A stretch of 64,000 nt of DNA from Petralouisia muris (GTDB lineage: Bacteria > Bacillota > Clostridia > Lachnospirales > Lachnospiraceae). Positions 27,909 to 36,532 of this stretch are shown here, piece by piece. Location: the NCBI RefSeq assembly GCF_004793545.1, contig NZ_SRYA01000014.1, forward strand, positions 1 to 64,000, read 5' to 3'. Position numbers and translations under genes: made by a program. Under the pieces are notes generated by a model. It made no database searches. It had not been told where the DNA came from and was given only the letters and a program-made list of their open reading frames with translations. Every line of letters begins with the position of its first letter. Within the stretch, counting starts at the first letter, position 1.

Positions 27909-29144
27909 ATGAAGAAATATAAGAAATCGGTGAAAGGGTTTCTGTCCCTTTTGCTGGCGGCAGTTTTGCTGGCAGTTGGCTGCAGCGGGGGAAATCTGGA
28001 GGTGCATGCGGCGCAAAAGCCAACCCGAATCAAATTGAATTACAGCAAATATACCCTGGCTGTAGGAGATAAGCGGACCATAAAGGTGACGTCGGTACAG
28101 CCTGTGGGTGCGTCGAAAGAGGTGGTCTGGCGTTCCTCCAATTCAAACATCGCTGCAGTAAGGAAAACGGCCTACGGCGGAAAAGTAATAGCCAAAAAGA
28201 GCGGGACGGCAACGATTACAGCCAGATCAAAAAGCAATCCGAAAATCAAAGCATCCTGCAAAATTAAGGTTTGCAGGGCAACGGAAAGCATAGAATTAAA
28301 ATCTAAAAAATCCTGTACCCTGAAAATGGGAGAAACGAAACGCCTCAGTGTAAAAACGAAACCCAAGAACCAGCCTGTTATCTGGCGGACTACCAACAAA
28401 AAAGTAGCTGCTGTTGACAGTAAAGGCAAGGTAACTGCCATAGCCCGGGGAAAAGCCACTGTCACAGCCACATCTGGCGGAAAATCAGTAAAAGTGTCTG
28501 TAAAAGTAGAGGGAAACGGACATCTGGTGGTGATTGACGCTGGCCATCAGGCAAGAGGAAACAGTGAGCGTGAGCCGATTGGTCCCGGAGCCTCAGAGAT
28601 GAAACCCAAGGTTGCCAGCGGAACCAGCGGATGTGTGACTGGGCTGAACGAATATGAGCTGAATCTGATGGTTTCCCTTAAACTGCAGGCAGTTTTGCAG
28701 CAACGGGGATACGATGTTCAGATGATCCGTACCAGCCATGACGTGAATATCAGCAACAGTGAGCGGGCAGCCATTGCGAATCAGGCAGGGGCGCACGCCT
28801 TTATCCGGATTCATGCCAACGGTTCCTCTAACAGCAGCGAGAACGGTATTCTGACCATTTGTCCTACTCCTGGAAATCCTTACATGGGATATCTCTACAG
28901 TCAGTGCCGGAGACTTTCCGAGTGTGTGCTGGACGGGGCTGTCAATGCTACCGGAGCCAATAAGAAATATATTTGGGAGACGGATACCATGAGCGGCATT
29001 AATTGGTGCACCGTTCCGGTCACCATTGTGGAGATGGGATTTATGACGAATCCGGATGAAGATCGCAGGATGGCGGATGATGGATATCAGAATCGGCTTG
29101 CGGCAGGAATTGCGGATGGGATAGACGCTTATTTTGGGAATTAA
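27909..29144 (+). CDS. Lipoprotein amidase with two bacterial Ig-like (BIG2) domains
   Basis: This 411-residue protein has a signal ending near VGC (probable lipoprotein), then two Ig-like BIG2 domains at about residues 38-200. The second is marked by [13 protein letters not shown] and [19 protein letters not shown]. The Amidase_3 domain spans about 203-411 and matches the catalytic domain of the previous gene almost residue for residue, with VIDAGHQ, LNEYEL, RIHANG and IVEMGFMTN. The pair arose by gene duplication followed by exchange of the wall-binding part (SH3 for BIG2). A ribosome binding site (AAAGGAGA) precedes the start. Confidence 0.9.
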   Translation: MKKYKKSVKGFLSLLLAAVLLAVGCSGGNLEVHAAQKPTRIKLNYSKYTLAVGDKRTIKVTSVQPVGASKEVVWRSSNSNIAAVRKTAYGGKVIAKKSGTATITARSKSNPKIKASCKIKVCRATESIELKSKKSCTLKMGETKRLSVKTKPKNQPVIWRTTNKKVAAVDSKGKVTAIARGKATVTATSGGKSVKVSVKVEGNGHLVVIDAGHQARGNSEREPIGPGASEMKPKVASGTSGCVTGLNEYELNLMVSLKLQAVLQQRGYDVQMIRTSHDVNISNSERAAIANQAGAHAFIRIHANGSSNSSENGILTICPTPGNPYMGYLYSQCRRLSECVLDGAVNATGANKKYIWETDTMSGINWCTVPVTIVEMGFMTNPDEDRRMADDGYQNRLAAGIADGIDAYFGN

Positions 29145-29186
29145 AAGTATCATGATGGAATATCATGAAAATGGTGGTGATATAAA

Positions 29187-29408
29187 ATGTCGGAGTATTT
29201 GCTTTTCCTTTTAGGAAGTTATCGGGAAGCCATAGGAAAGCTATTAGGGAGCCGGTTAACAAGAGTGATTTTGTATGGATCTTATGCCAGAGGGGATTTT
29301 AATCAGGACTCGGATATGGATATCATGATTCTTATGGATGCAATCTGGGCAGCGTATGAAGCGGCGATGAGGCTGAAAGTGTTTCATGCTGCAGCAGCCA
29401 TTCCTTGA
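29187..29408 (+). pseudogene. Truncated MNT-type nucleotidyltransferase
   Basis: The first 51 residues are the N-terminal half of a small nucleotidyltransferase domain, with the catalytic GSYARGD...DSDMD pattern. After that the frame runs into sequence that is the antisense of the ogt gene end and stops after 22 unrelated residues. The gene has lost the rest of the fold, so it is a remnant. Such domains are often the MNT half of a HEPN/MNT toxin-antitoxin pair, but no HEPN partner is visible. The normal start with GGTGATATAAA upstream remains. Confidence 0.7.
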
Positions 29409-29919
29409 TATCCAGCCCTCCTGCATATCCCACAAGAGAACCGTTGTTCCCAATGACCCGGTGGCAGGGGATCACAATCATAATGGGGTTGCGGTTATTG
29501 GCCATGCCCACTGCCCGGCAGCCCCGGGGGTTATGAATCTGGAGGGCGATTTCTTTATAACTGCGTGTTTCTCCGTAGGGGATGGTGCATAACGCATCCC
29601 AGACCTTTTTCTGAAACGGGGTGCCGGCAGGCTGCAGAGGAAGGTCGAAAGTTTTCCGCGCGCCCTGGAAATATTCCTCTAATTGTGATTTAGCCAGGGC
29701 GATCAGCGGTGTGTTCTTTTGTTCCGCCGAATCTATGAGAGAATTGGCTGATTCCATTCCTGCAGCTTGGCTGCAGTAAGCCGGGACTGTTTTGGAATCT
29801 ATGGGGCAGTCAGCTGTTCTCAGTTTCTTTTCCGATAATTCCAGGCGTGTGATCTTTTCATTTTCCTCTGTCAGAAGCAGAATTCCCAAAGGAGAAGAAT
29901 AATAATCAAAGTATTTCAT
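29332..29919 (-). CDS. ogt: Methylated-DNA-protein-cysteine methyltransferase
   Basis: This 195-residue repair enzyme removes methyl groups from O6-methylguanine in a suicidal transfer to cysteine. The active-site PCHRV and the preceding NRNPIMIVI lie near residues 141-154. The region TIPYGETRSYKEIA is the helix-turn-helix DNA-binding part. The N-terminal RNase H-like domain is present. The last 15 residues after WLLQHE are unusual and overlap the truncated nucleotidyltransferase frame on the other strand, so this end may have been fused during the local rearrangement. The AlkD-like gene diverges from it, which makes a small alkylation-repair pair. Confidence 0.93.
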   Translation of the reverse strand: MKYFDYYSSPLGILLLTEENEKITRLELSEKKLRTADCPIDSKTVPAYCSQAAGMESANSLIDSAEQKNTPLIALAKSQLEEYFQGARKTFDLPLQPAGTPFQKKVWDALCTIPYGETRSYKEIALQIHNPRGCRAVGMANNRNPIMIVIPCHRVIGNNGSLVGYAGGLDIKEWLLQHETLSASSPLHTLPRLHP

Positions 29920-30031
29920 GGCGGTTTCCTTTCTTGGTTTTTACAGAAGGGTTTTCGTACAGCCCAAAACTCATATGCCATAGTTTGCGGAATATTTTTG
30001 AATGCTGCCTTTTTTCTGATATTAATCAGTA

Positions 30032-30037
30032 TATAAT
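30032..30037 (+). promoter_or_regulatory. -10 box for the AlkD-like gene
   Basis: TATAAT lies 32 bases upstream of the start, in the ogt/alkD divergent gap. A palindrome CTGATATTAATCAG overlaps the spacer just upstream and could be an operator. Confidence 0.45.
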
Positions 30038-30069
30038 AATATTCAGGAAAATAAAAGGAGAATATATCT

Positions 30070-30783
30070 ATGATAGGAACATTTTCAGGAAATCCAGAGG
30101 GATGGAACGCCCAAATCAGAACACAGTTAGAACAGATTGCAGAGCCAAAGTTCCGGCAGTTTACCGCAAAGCTGCTTCCCGGAACAGAAAATATCCTGGG
30201 GGTGCGGCTGCCTCTGCTGCGGAAAATGGCAAAGGAGCTTGCGAAAGGGGATTGGAAAACATATCTTTCTAATGCCGCCGATGGCAGTTATGAGGAAATC
30301 ATGCTGCAGGGGATGACTTTGGGATATGCAAAAGGGGATTTGCAGGGAAAAAAGGAGTTCCTGGAGCGTTTTATTCCCAAAATAGACAATTGGTCGGTTT
30401 GCGACAGCGTATGCTCCACCATAAAGCTAGCCCAAAGCCAGCCGGAGGAGATGTGGGAATTTCTGCAGTCGTATTTGGACAGTTCTGAGGAATTCCATAT
30501 ACGTTTTGCCCTGGTGCAGCTTTTGGACTATTATGTCAATGAAGCGTATCTTGCAAGGGTTCTAAAAGCGGCGCAGCAGGTGAAGCAGGAGGATTACTAT
30601 GTCAATATGGCACAGGCATGGCTGCTTTCCATTTGTTACCGAGAATTCCCAAGGGAGACGCTGCCGGTATTGGAAAAGAATCCATTGAAGGATTTTACCC
30701 ACAATAAGGCAATTCAAAAGATTACGGAATCTCTGAAAGTGCCGAAAGAGGACAAGGAACGGGTGATACGGCTGCGGCGATGA
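30070..30783 (+). CDS. AlkD-like DNA alkylation repair protein
   Basis: This 237-residue protein is made of helical HEAT-like repeats, the fold of DNA glycosylases that remove alkylated purines. Typical marks are GVRLPLLRKMAKEL near residue 45, NWSVCDSVCS near 110 and the helical repeat DYYVNMAQAWLLS near 175. It pairs by divergent orientation with ogt. AAAAGGAG precedes the ATG by ten bases. A broken Fic gene starts on the last base of its stop codon (TGATG), so the two were once translationally coupled. Confidence 0.9.
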   Translation: MIGTFSGNPEGWNAQIRTQLEQIAEPKFRQFTAKLLPGTENILGVRLPLLRKMAKELAKGDWKTYLSNAADGSYEEIMLQGMTLGYAKGDLQGKKEFLERFIPKIDNWSVCDSVCSTIKLAQSQPEEMWEFLQSYLDSSEEFHIRFALVQLLDYYVNEAYLARVLKAAQQVKQEDYYVNMAQAWLLSICYREFPRETLPVLEKNPLKDFTHNKAIQKITESLKVPKEDKERVIRLRR

Positions 30784-30968
30784 TGGCGGATTTCTGATGG
30801 GAACCGAGTATTTATTGTGGTGCACAATTTCCGATGTAGGCAAAATTTGAAAGATGAGAAATCAAGTAAATACTCCGGCGGTATTTACCATATAACGCAG
30901 ATTGATTTGACATACAACTCGAATCATATAGAGGGCAGTGGCCTGACTCATGATCAGACCAGATATAT
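30783..30968 (+). pseudogene. Fic-family protein N-terminus, broken
   Basis: Reading from the ATG at 30783 gives a short start with an in-frame TGA, then WEPSIYCGAQFPM. After a frame change it reads KYSGGIYHITQIDLTYNSNH and IEGSGLTHDQTRYI, a segment very typical of the N-terminus of Fic/DOC AMP-transferases. The frame then runs directly into the left end of the IS630 remnant. The gene therefore carries a nonsense codon, a frameshift and an insertion. The catalytic Fic motif HPFxxGNGR is not present in the window. Confidence 0.7.
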
Positions 30969-31607
30969 TACTTTGGCGGTTAAAACTTGATGTTTTTTCT
31001 ATTCATTAGCATGGTTTTCTGATATAATTAAAGTATGGAAAAAATCAATTTACTAAAAGTCTCCCCAGAGACCAGGAAAATCATGAAACAACAAGCGATA
31101 GGACTTAAAAAAAAGCATGTAAAGCATAAAGAAATTGCGGAAACGCTCAATATCTCAATTCAGACAGTGGATAGAATATCAAGCGCGTATAAAAAGGAGG
31201 GAGCGAAATGTCTGAAGGAGAAAAAGCGTGGCCGTAAATTAGGCGAAAAATGCCAGCTTACGCCTGCACAGGAAAGTCTTATTTATCGTTGACAATCTTA
31301 AAGTTCATCATGGAAAAATTGTTGCAGAATGGTTGTTAGAGCATAAGGATGAAATAGAATTATTTTTCACTTCACCTTATTCCCCTGAAATCAATCCAGA
31401 TGAATATTTGAACCATAACCTGAAGCAGAACATACACAGCGGGATTATTCCGCACGCCAAAGAACAAATCCGCAACAAAACAGAGCGGTTTATGCATTAT
31501 TTACAAAAACACAGTGAAAAGGTATCCTGTTTTTTTCAACATAAAAAGCTGAAATATATTCAAAACTACGGTTATTAAAACATTGACTTTTAATAGCCGT
31601 AGTAATA
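30966..31607 (+). mobile_element. IS630-family remnant with terminal inverted repeats
   Basis: The left end (TATTACTTTGGCGGTTAAAA) and the right end, read in reverse complement (TATTACTACGGCTATTAAAA), match over about 30 bases with a few differences, and both begin at TA, as expected for IS630. The element is about 640 bp instead of the usual 1.0-1.2 kb because the middle of the transposase is missing. It interrupts the Fic fragment. Confidence 0.75.
31035..31578 (+). pseudogene. IS630-type transposase with central deletion
   Basis: The first frame (31035-31292) encodes the N-terminal helix-turn-helix, with IAETLNISIQTVDRI. It stops just after QESLIYR. A second frame then gives FIVDNLKVHHG, which holds the second catalytic Asp, and SPYSPEINPDE, which holds the Glu of the DDE triad. 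The region with the first catalytic Asp, about 130 residues, is absent, and the join changes frame. The protein cannot be active. Confidence 0.8.
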
Positions 31608-31729
31608 GAATTTATCCGATTCAGAAACGAGAAGAGAATTATTACATTTTGTCCAGTGATAAAGAAATTATAAAATATTCTGAAAAGTTTGCTAGTGAAA
31701 ATAAAAAATTTAAAGAAGGAAACGATTGA
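31608..31729 (+). pseudogene. C-terminal gene fragment of unknown origin
   Basis: An open frame directly after the IS630 right end reads RIYPIQKREENYYIL and ends in KKFKEGND and a stop just before the HAD gene's ribosome binding site. It has no start of its own. It is not the expected continuation of the Fic protein. It may be the tail of a gene lost in the rearrangement; the family is not recognised. Confidence 0.35.
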
Positions 31730-31730
31730 A

Positions 31731-32505
31731 ATGAGAAAAGCAAACCATTTTAAAATGATTGTCACAGATTTGGTATGGTACATTATTAAGAAACGACAAA
31801 ACAATTTCCCCGTACACAATCAAAACAATTGCAAAATTGCGCCAGTCAGGGCATAAATTCGTAGTTGCAACTGCACGGCCCCTGCGCGCTGCAAAGAAAT
31901 TTTTAGAATCTATGGAAATTGATGCCGGTATATACCATAATGGAGCGCTGCTCTATCGCGGAAAAAATAAAATTGACAGTTATCAAATAGACCATGCCCA
32001 TGATGTTATCCATTCTATTTTAAACTTAAATCCATCAGCCTTTGTTGCAGCAGAGGTTGACGATATTTTATATTCTAATTTTGCAGCGGAACGTTTAGGG
32101 CCCGGTACAGATTATACTTTAACGCAGTCTGACTTCTCCGAGATATGTGGAAAAAAAGCAGATAAAATCATCGTGGAGGTAAATTCCCTGGAGGATATGG
32201 AAAAATATAAAAGCGTCCTTACCGATGATCTGTATATTCAGATATCGGAAAATATAATCGGTATGATCATGAAAAAAGCTGGGGCAAAAAGCAATGGAAT
32301 CCAATACCTGGCATCTGAATTTGGTATAGGCACAGAAAATATCATTGCGTTCGGTGATGATTATAACGATATAGATATGCTTCAGACTGCAGGCATCGGC
32401 ATATGCGTTAAGAATGGACTGGATATTGTAAAGAATCACGCAGATGCAATTTGCGGGTCCAAGGAAGAGGATGGCGTGGCAAAGTGGCTGGAAAAGAATA
32501 TATAG
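31731..32505 (+). pseudogene. Cof-type HAD phosphatase, frameshifted in the catalytic motif
   Basis: The ATG at 31731 (RBS GAAGGA) opens MRKANHFKMIVTDL. An extra T at about 31774 then breaks the expected DLDGTLL motif. Removing that base restores DGTLLRNDKTISP and a full Cof-like HAD hydrolase, with FVVATAR, a cap domain and the metal-binding FGDDYNDIDMLQ near the C-terminus. In this family the DxD aspartates carry out phosphoryl transfer, so the frameshift removes activity unless it is bypassed. It could also be a sequencing error, since everything else is intact. Confidence 0.8.
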
Positions 32506-32541
32506 GTCAGGATAAACGCATCAATTTAAAATTATGGCTCA

Positions 32542-32806
32542 AAAAAATCCAGATATCGGGAAAAATCCCACGCTAATATGCAGAGTGAGAAGGGGATGCT
32601 GAACCGCCAGATCCGCTCCATACAGACAGAGGCCACTTTGGAGACATAAAGGAAAACGAAAAATTTCGCCGGTTTAATTACCGTTCTGCAGAAAAAGTAT
32701 ACAAGGAATTTATGCTGTACGCAATTGGTCGGAATATAGATAAATACCACCGTTTTCTGCACGATAAGATACATATCAACAAGAAAAAAGACATCTCCCG
32801 CAGAAG
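32542..32806 (+). pseudogene. C-terminal fragment of an IS1182-type transposase
   Basis: The translation reads RYREKSHANMQSEKG, then RSIQTEAT; after a one-base frame change it continues GDIKENEKFRRFNYRS and KEFMLYAIGRNIDKYHRF. This resembles the conserved C-terminal end of IS1182-type transposases common in gut Clostridia. The N-terminal and catalytic parts are missing. Confidence 0.7.
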
Positions 32807-32817
32807 ATACATAAATA

Positions 32818-33018
32818 TTATGATAAGTTTTTCACTTCTTCAATAAACTTTTCTGTTGCCGCGGTTGGTTCATTGGCATAAATCAGCCCATGGGGCATGG
32901 TATATCCTGCTTCCAGAGGAATGGCTATCAGATTTGTGTGAATATCAGAATAAACTGGTTGTGTAATTAAAATATATGGGTTTACTTCGCATAAAGTAAA
33001 GGTATCCGCACATAGTAA
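32818..33018 (-). pseudogene. C-terminal fragment of a LysR-type regulator
   Basis: On the minus strand a frame without a start reads CEVNPYILITQPVYSDI, then NLIAIPLEAGYTMPHGLIYA, and ends FIEEVKNLS and stop. This is the typical end of the LysR substrate-binding domain. Upstream it meets a stop near 33020, and no DNA-binding domain follows, so only the last third remains. Confidence 0.6.
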
Positions 33019-33086
33019 GAGAAATCAATAATCTGCGTGGTGGGATAGTTGCATATGATTTCATCACGGAAAGCTGGCTGCATGGG

Positions 33087-33741
33087 TTGGGTGAACCGAC
33101 TTACCATCAGGCAGAGGCAATGCATGCATACCCCTTGTTTACTTCCTGTTGTCCCGGATGGATTCGGTTTGTGGAAACCCAGTATCCCCATTTGATGAAA
33201 TATGTGTCCACCTCCAAATCTCCAATGGAAATGTTTGGCGCAGTCATAAAGGAATATTATAAAAAACTGGATAAAAAAGAAGGAAAAGAAACGGTGTCAG
33301 TGGCGATCATGCCATGTACTGCCAAGAAATTTGAGGCATCCAGAGAGGAATTTAAGAGAAAGGGAATTCCAGATGTGGATTATGTGCTGACTTCCGAGGA
33401 AGTGATCACTATGCTGCAGGAAATTGGAATCCGCTTTGACCGTCTGGAGCCGGAAGCTTACGATATGCCTTTTTCCATCTATTCCGGAGCGGGCGTAATT
33501 TTCGGTGCCACCGGAGGCGTTACAGAAGCGGCAGTGCGCCGGGTAGTGGAAGATAAGAGTCCCAAGGTATTGAAAGAAATTGAATTTATCGGCGTCCGCG
33601 GTATGGAGGGAGTCAAGAACTGTGAACTTACCCTGGGAGAATGCCAGGTGAGAAGAAAATCCCCTGATGGAAACTTTGTACAATGATTTGCGGAAGAACC
33701 GGGAGCATGAGCTTCTGCATGTAGATTATATACAGGAATAA
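33087..33741 (+). pseudogene. [FeFe] hydrogenase remnant
   Basis: The first part (to about 33660) is the middle of the H-cluster domain, with TSCCPGW, SVAIMPCTAKKFEA and FGATGGVTEAAVR, three of the family signatures. It then jumps, with a change of frame, to the small-subunit-like tail LMETLYNDLRKNREHELLHV, which ends at 33741. The N-terminal ferredoxin domains and the last cluster-binding cysteine motif are absent. It cannot encode an active enzyme, but it shows that the lineage once carried a bifurcating or fermentative hydrogenase here. Confidence 0.85.
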
Positions 33742-33762
33742 CAGAATGAGTACAAAAAAAGA

Positions 33763-33792
33763 TTGACATTTTAAAAATTTTTTTGGTATAAT
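33763..33792 (+). promoter_or_regulatory. Strong promoter for the MATE exporter gene
   Basis: A perfect TTGACA and a perfect TATAAT are separated by 18 bases. Transcription should start at about 33799, so the leader before the leader hairpin is only about a dozen bases long. Confidence 0.85.
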
Positions 33793-33797
33793 ACACC

Positions 33798-33850
33798 CGT
33801 CGAGTGGCGAAAAGCGTAAATCCAGATTATGGATTTGCGCTTTTTCTTTT
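33798..33850 (+). promoter_or_regulatory. Leader RNA with intrinsic terminator upstream of the MATE gene
   Basis: AAAGCGTAAATCCA (33811-33824) pairs with TGGATTTGCGCTTT (33830-33843), with a single GU pair and a five-base loop, followed by TTCTTTTTC. The structure lies between promoter and gene, so default transcription should stop there. CCCGTCGAGTGGCG precedes it and could form the alternative structure. The position, size and partner gene fit the guanidine-IV (mepA) class of riboswitch, which controls MATE exporters in Clostridia, but I cannot verify the consensus by eye. Attenuation is well supported; the riboswitch class is a guess. Confidence 0.55.
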
Positions 33851-33873
33851 TCAGGAAGTAGGAGGAATGGAAA

Positions 33874-35307
33874 ATGAACGGAAAAGAAAACAAAATGTCT
33901 TTTATGCCAGTTGGCAGGCTGATGCTGACCATGGGAATTCCCATGATATTGTCCATGATGCTGCAGGCTGTTTACAATATTGTGGACAGTATTTTTGTAG
34001 GAGGAATGGAAGGGACGGGAGAACAGGCGTTAAATGCTCTGACACTGGCATTTCCGGTACAAATGTTAATGGTAGCCATCGGAATTGGTACCGGTGTTGG
34101 CATGGGTGCGGTGATTTCCATGAGACTGGGACAGAAAAATCAGGAACAGGCAAGTCTGACCACAGGAAATGGTTTTTTTCTTGCAATGCTCATATATGTC
34201 CTGTGCTTTCTGTTTGGAATATTTGGCGTAACCGCATATATCAGAAGCCAGACGGGGAATGCAGTGATTGCAGATATGGCAGTGGGCTATCTCAGGATAT
34301 GCTGCGTACTGTCTTTTGGAATTGTATTTTTTTCTATTTTTGAAAAGTTGCTGCAATCAACTGGAAAATCCATGTATTCTACCATTGCACAGATTACAGG
34401 GGCGGTTGTAAATATAATTTTGGATCCTGTATTGATCTATGGCTGGTTGGGAGCGCCAAAGCTTGGCGTTGATGGCGCAGCTTACGCAACGGTTCTCGGG
34501 CAGGTTGTATCCATGGTTCTTGCAGCAATGTTTCATTTCAGGAAAAACAAAGAAATTAAAAATGGATTTATTTATATGCGGCCTTCTGTGCAGATTATAA
34601 AAGAAATTTATGCAATCGGCCTTCCGGCCATCATTGCCCAGGCTCTTATGTCAGTTATGACTTATGGATTGAACCGGATTCTGGTAAGAATAGATGAATC
34701 TGTAGTGACAGCATATGGTCTGTTTTACAAGATTCAGCAGTTTATTTTGTTTGCCGCTTTCGGCCTTCGCGATGCCATTACGCCAATTGTGTCCTTCAAT
34801 TATGGAAAGCAGGATAAAGCACGGATTCAAAGTGGGATTCGGTATGGATTATGCTACACGTTGGGAATTATGCTTGCGGGAACGCTCTTTCTGGAATTAT
34901 TTGCAGAACCTTTTTCATCCATGTTTGGATTATCTGGAAGCACAAAGGAAATCTGTATCAGCGCTATGCGTATTATTTCTGTCAGTTTTGTATTTGCAGG
35001 CGCCAATGTAGCCTTTCAGGGAATATTCCAGGCATTGGAAGCTGGAATGGAATCTCTGGTTGTTTCGGTCTGCAGACAGTTTTTGTTTGTGCTTCCCTCT
35101 GCCTGGCTGCTGTCAGAAATAGCAATCAGAAACCAGGAAATGACATGGGTGGTATGGCTGGCGTTTTTGATTGCAGAGGGCGTAAGCTGTATGATCTCCG
35201 TTATCTTTATGAAACGGATTCGTAAAAATAAGATAGATGTACTGGCTTCTTATGCAGATGCTGACAATGTAAACTTTACAGAAAACCCTCTGCAGGAAGA
35301 ACTGTGA
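33874..35307 (+). CDS. MATE family multidrug exporter
   Basis: This 477-residue membrane protein has about 12 spans. It starts PVGRLMLTMGIPMILSMML and includes YNIVDSIFVG, the classical signature of the MepA/DinF branch of the multi-antimicrobial extrusion family. These are Na+ or H+ antiporters that pump out cationic drugs or small organic cations. A repeat of the six-span unit is visible from about residue 235 (EIYAIGLPAIIAQALM). RBS GTAGGAGG lies nine bases before the ATG. The gene is preceded by a promoter and leader terminator, which suggests control by a small molecule. Confidence 0.9.
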   Translation: MNGKENKMSFMPVGRLMLTMGIPMILSMMLQAVYNIVDSIFVGGMEGTGEQALNALTLAFPVQMLMVAIGIGTGVGMGAVISMRLGQKNQEQASLTTGNGFFLAMLIYVLCFLFGIFGVTAYIRSQTGNAVIADMAVGYLRICCVLSFGIVFFSIFEKLLQSTGKSMYSTIAQITGAVVNIILDPVLIYGWLGAPKLGVDGAAYATVLGQVVSMVLAAMFHFRKNKEIKNGFIYMRPSVQIIKEIYAIGLPAIIAQALMSVMTYGLNRILVRIDESVVTAYGLFYKIQQFILFAAFGLRDAITPIVSFNYGKQDKARIQSGIRYGLCYTLGIMLAGTLFLELFAEPFSSMFGLSGSTKEICISAMRIISVSFVFAGANVAFQGIFQALEAGMESLVVSVCRQFLFVLPSAWLLSEIAIRNQEMTWVVWLAFLIAEGVSCMISVIFMKRIRKNKIDVLASYADADNVNFTENPLQEEL

Positions 35308-35577
35308 TTTATGGCACTGCCCACAGGTTGTTTTAACTGATAACTTTTTCCATAAGATGTAAGGTGCAATAGTCTTTTTCCCGGGCAACGATACCACTAT
35401 GCCATGAAAAGATAGTTCCAGTTGTGAGTGGTATTCTTTTAATAATTGCATCATTTCGTGATTAAGGGGACACATGTAATTCCAATAATAAAAATCCGGC
35501 GGTGGAAGGTATCCATGCACGGTTCTTCAGGGGAAGCTATTGCGGAACGACTGCGGGAAATGGAAAACTGAACAGCA
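35308..35577. other. Intergenic stretch with possible gene remnants
   Basis: This stretch has no intact gene. On the minus strand, a protein-like frame from 35520 (GTG start) reads PPPDFYYWNYMCPLNHEMM and goes on for about 65 residues, then runs into the MATE gene antisense. On the plus strand a short tail reads HGSSGEAIAERLREMEN and stop at 35571. Both look like ends of lost genes. I could not assign either to a family. Confidence 0.3.
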
Positions 35578-35616
35578 AAAACGGGGAGAACTTTCAGGTT
35601 GGTTTCTCCCCGTTTT
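35578..35616. terminator. Bidirectional terminator at the end of the minus-strand CIS unit
   Basis: AAAACGGGGAGAA and TTCTCCCCGTTTT form a perfect 13-base stem with a 13-base loop. A runs on the left and T runs on the right allow function on both strands. The stop codon of the minus-strand gene (35594-35596) lies in the loop. Confidence 0.8.
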
Positions 35617-36532
35617 CTGCTGTCTGTTCACTGTCTGTCTCCCCGGCAGTTCCTGTATTTTCACTGTTGGGCTGCAGAAGTCTCTGCAGAAAGCTGTCGT
35701 CATGATGCTTTTTTCTGGTTTTCTGGGACTCCTGGGATTCCGGTACGGGAGAGTTGGTGCCGGACTCCCATTTTCTTCTGGTGCGCTGGTTTAACATGAG
35801 TTTTAAATCACTAAGGAGCTGGCGCTCTTTGGCCTTTTTTCTGAGCAGGCGGCCGTTAAGTTCGTCAATACGATGGCTGGTATTGTCAGTTTCTTCCAGC
35901 AGAAGTTCCTTCTGTCCTGTCTGCAAATGTTTCTTCTGTTCTGCCCGCAGTAATTCCAGTTCCTGCTGTTCCGTTTCCTGATCCAGAAATCCAAAGACGT
36001 CCCTTAAGGTCTGATGACCCTGCCGGTGCAGGAGCTGCTTCATGCATTCCAGAAAATCTCCGCCCTTTTTTGCACCTTCCAGATCATAAAATAATGCCTG
36101 ATTGCGCAGGGGTACTTCGGAGGAAAAAAGCATCTGTTTGTCGCCATGGAGGATTCTTTTCATGGAACCCCGGTCCAGATGTTTTTCCTTCTCTGAGTGC
36201 AGGGAAGTGCCGGGAGCTTCAAAGGCTTCCAGGGAAAAGCCTTCCCTCCCGCGGTTTTGCTTCTTTTCCTTCTTCAGAAATTGCAATGTTCCGTAAGAGT
36301 TTCTTATGCCAGAGGTTGTCCCGGAGGTTTCCCTGCCCATTTTCCCGAAAGTTCTTCTGGAAGTTTTTCCGAAAAATGCTTCCTTTCCAGTCTGTTCTTT
36401 TGTGTGGGTTTCCCGGTGCAGAAGGGCCTGACCGGATTCCCAGCGTGGTTTTTGACTTTCTTTTTCAAAATAAGTGCCCATATTCACCATATTCGTCACG
36501 ACTGAGCTTTTTACCGCTTTTTTCCAGCTCAT
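35594..36532 (-). CDS. Coiled-coil protein co-encoded with the CIS ATPase
   Basis: This 312-residue protein is highly charged, with low-complexity Lys, Glu, Arg and Ser in the N-terminal half. A likely coiled coil lies at about residues 180-265 (DQETEQQELELLRAEQKK and following). It has no membrane span or signal peptide. Its start (GAAAGGA upstream) lies inside the AAA+ gene, overlapping by 68 bases, and the two must be co-transcribed. I recognise no family. Because it is tied to the CIS ATPase, it may be an adaptor, assembly chaperone or regulator of the particle. Confidence 0.7.
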   Translation of the reverse strand: MSWKKAVKSSVVTNMVNMGTYFEKESQKPRWESGQALLHRETHTKEQTGKEAFFGKTSRRTFGKMGRETSGTTSGIRNSYGTLQFLKKEKKQNRGREGFSLEAFEAPGTSLHSEKEKHLDRGSMKRILHGDKQMLFSSEVPLRNQALFYDLEGAKKGGDFLECMKQLLHRQGHQTLRDVFGFLDQETEQQELELLRAEQKKHLQTGQKELLLEETDNTSHRIDELNGRLLRKKAKERQLLSDLKLMLNQRTRRKWESGTNSPVPESQESQKTRKKHHDDSFLQRLLQPNSENTGTAGETDSEQTAENGEKPT

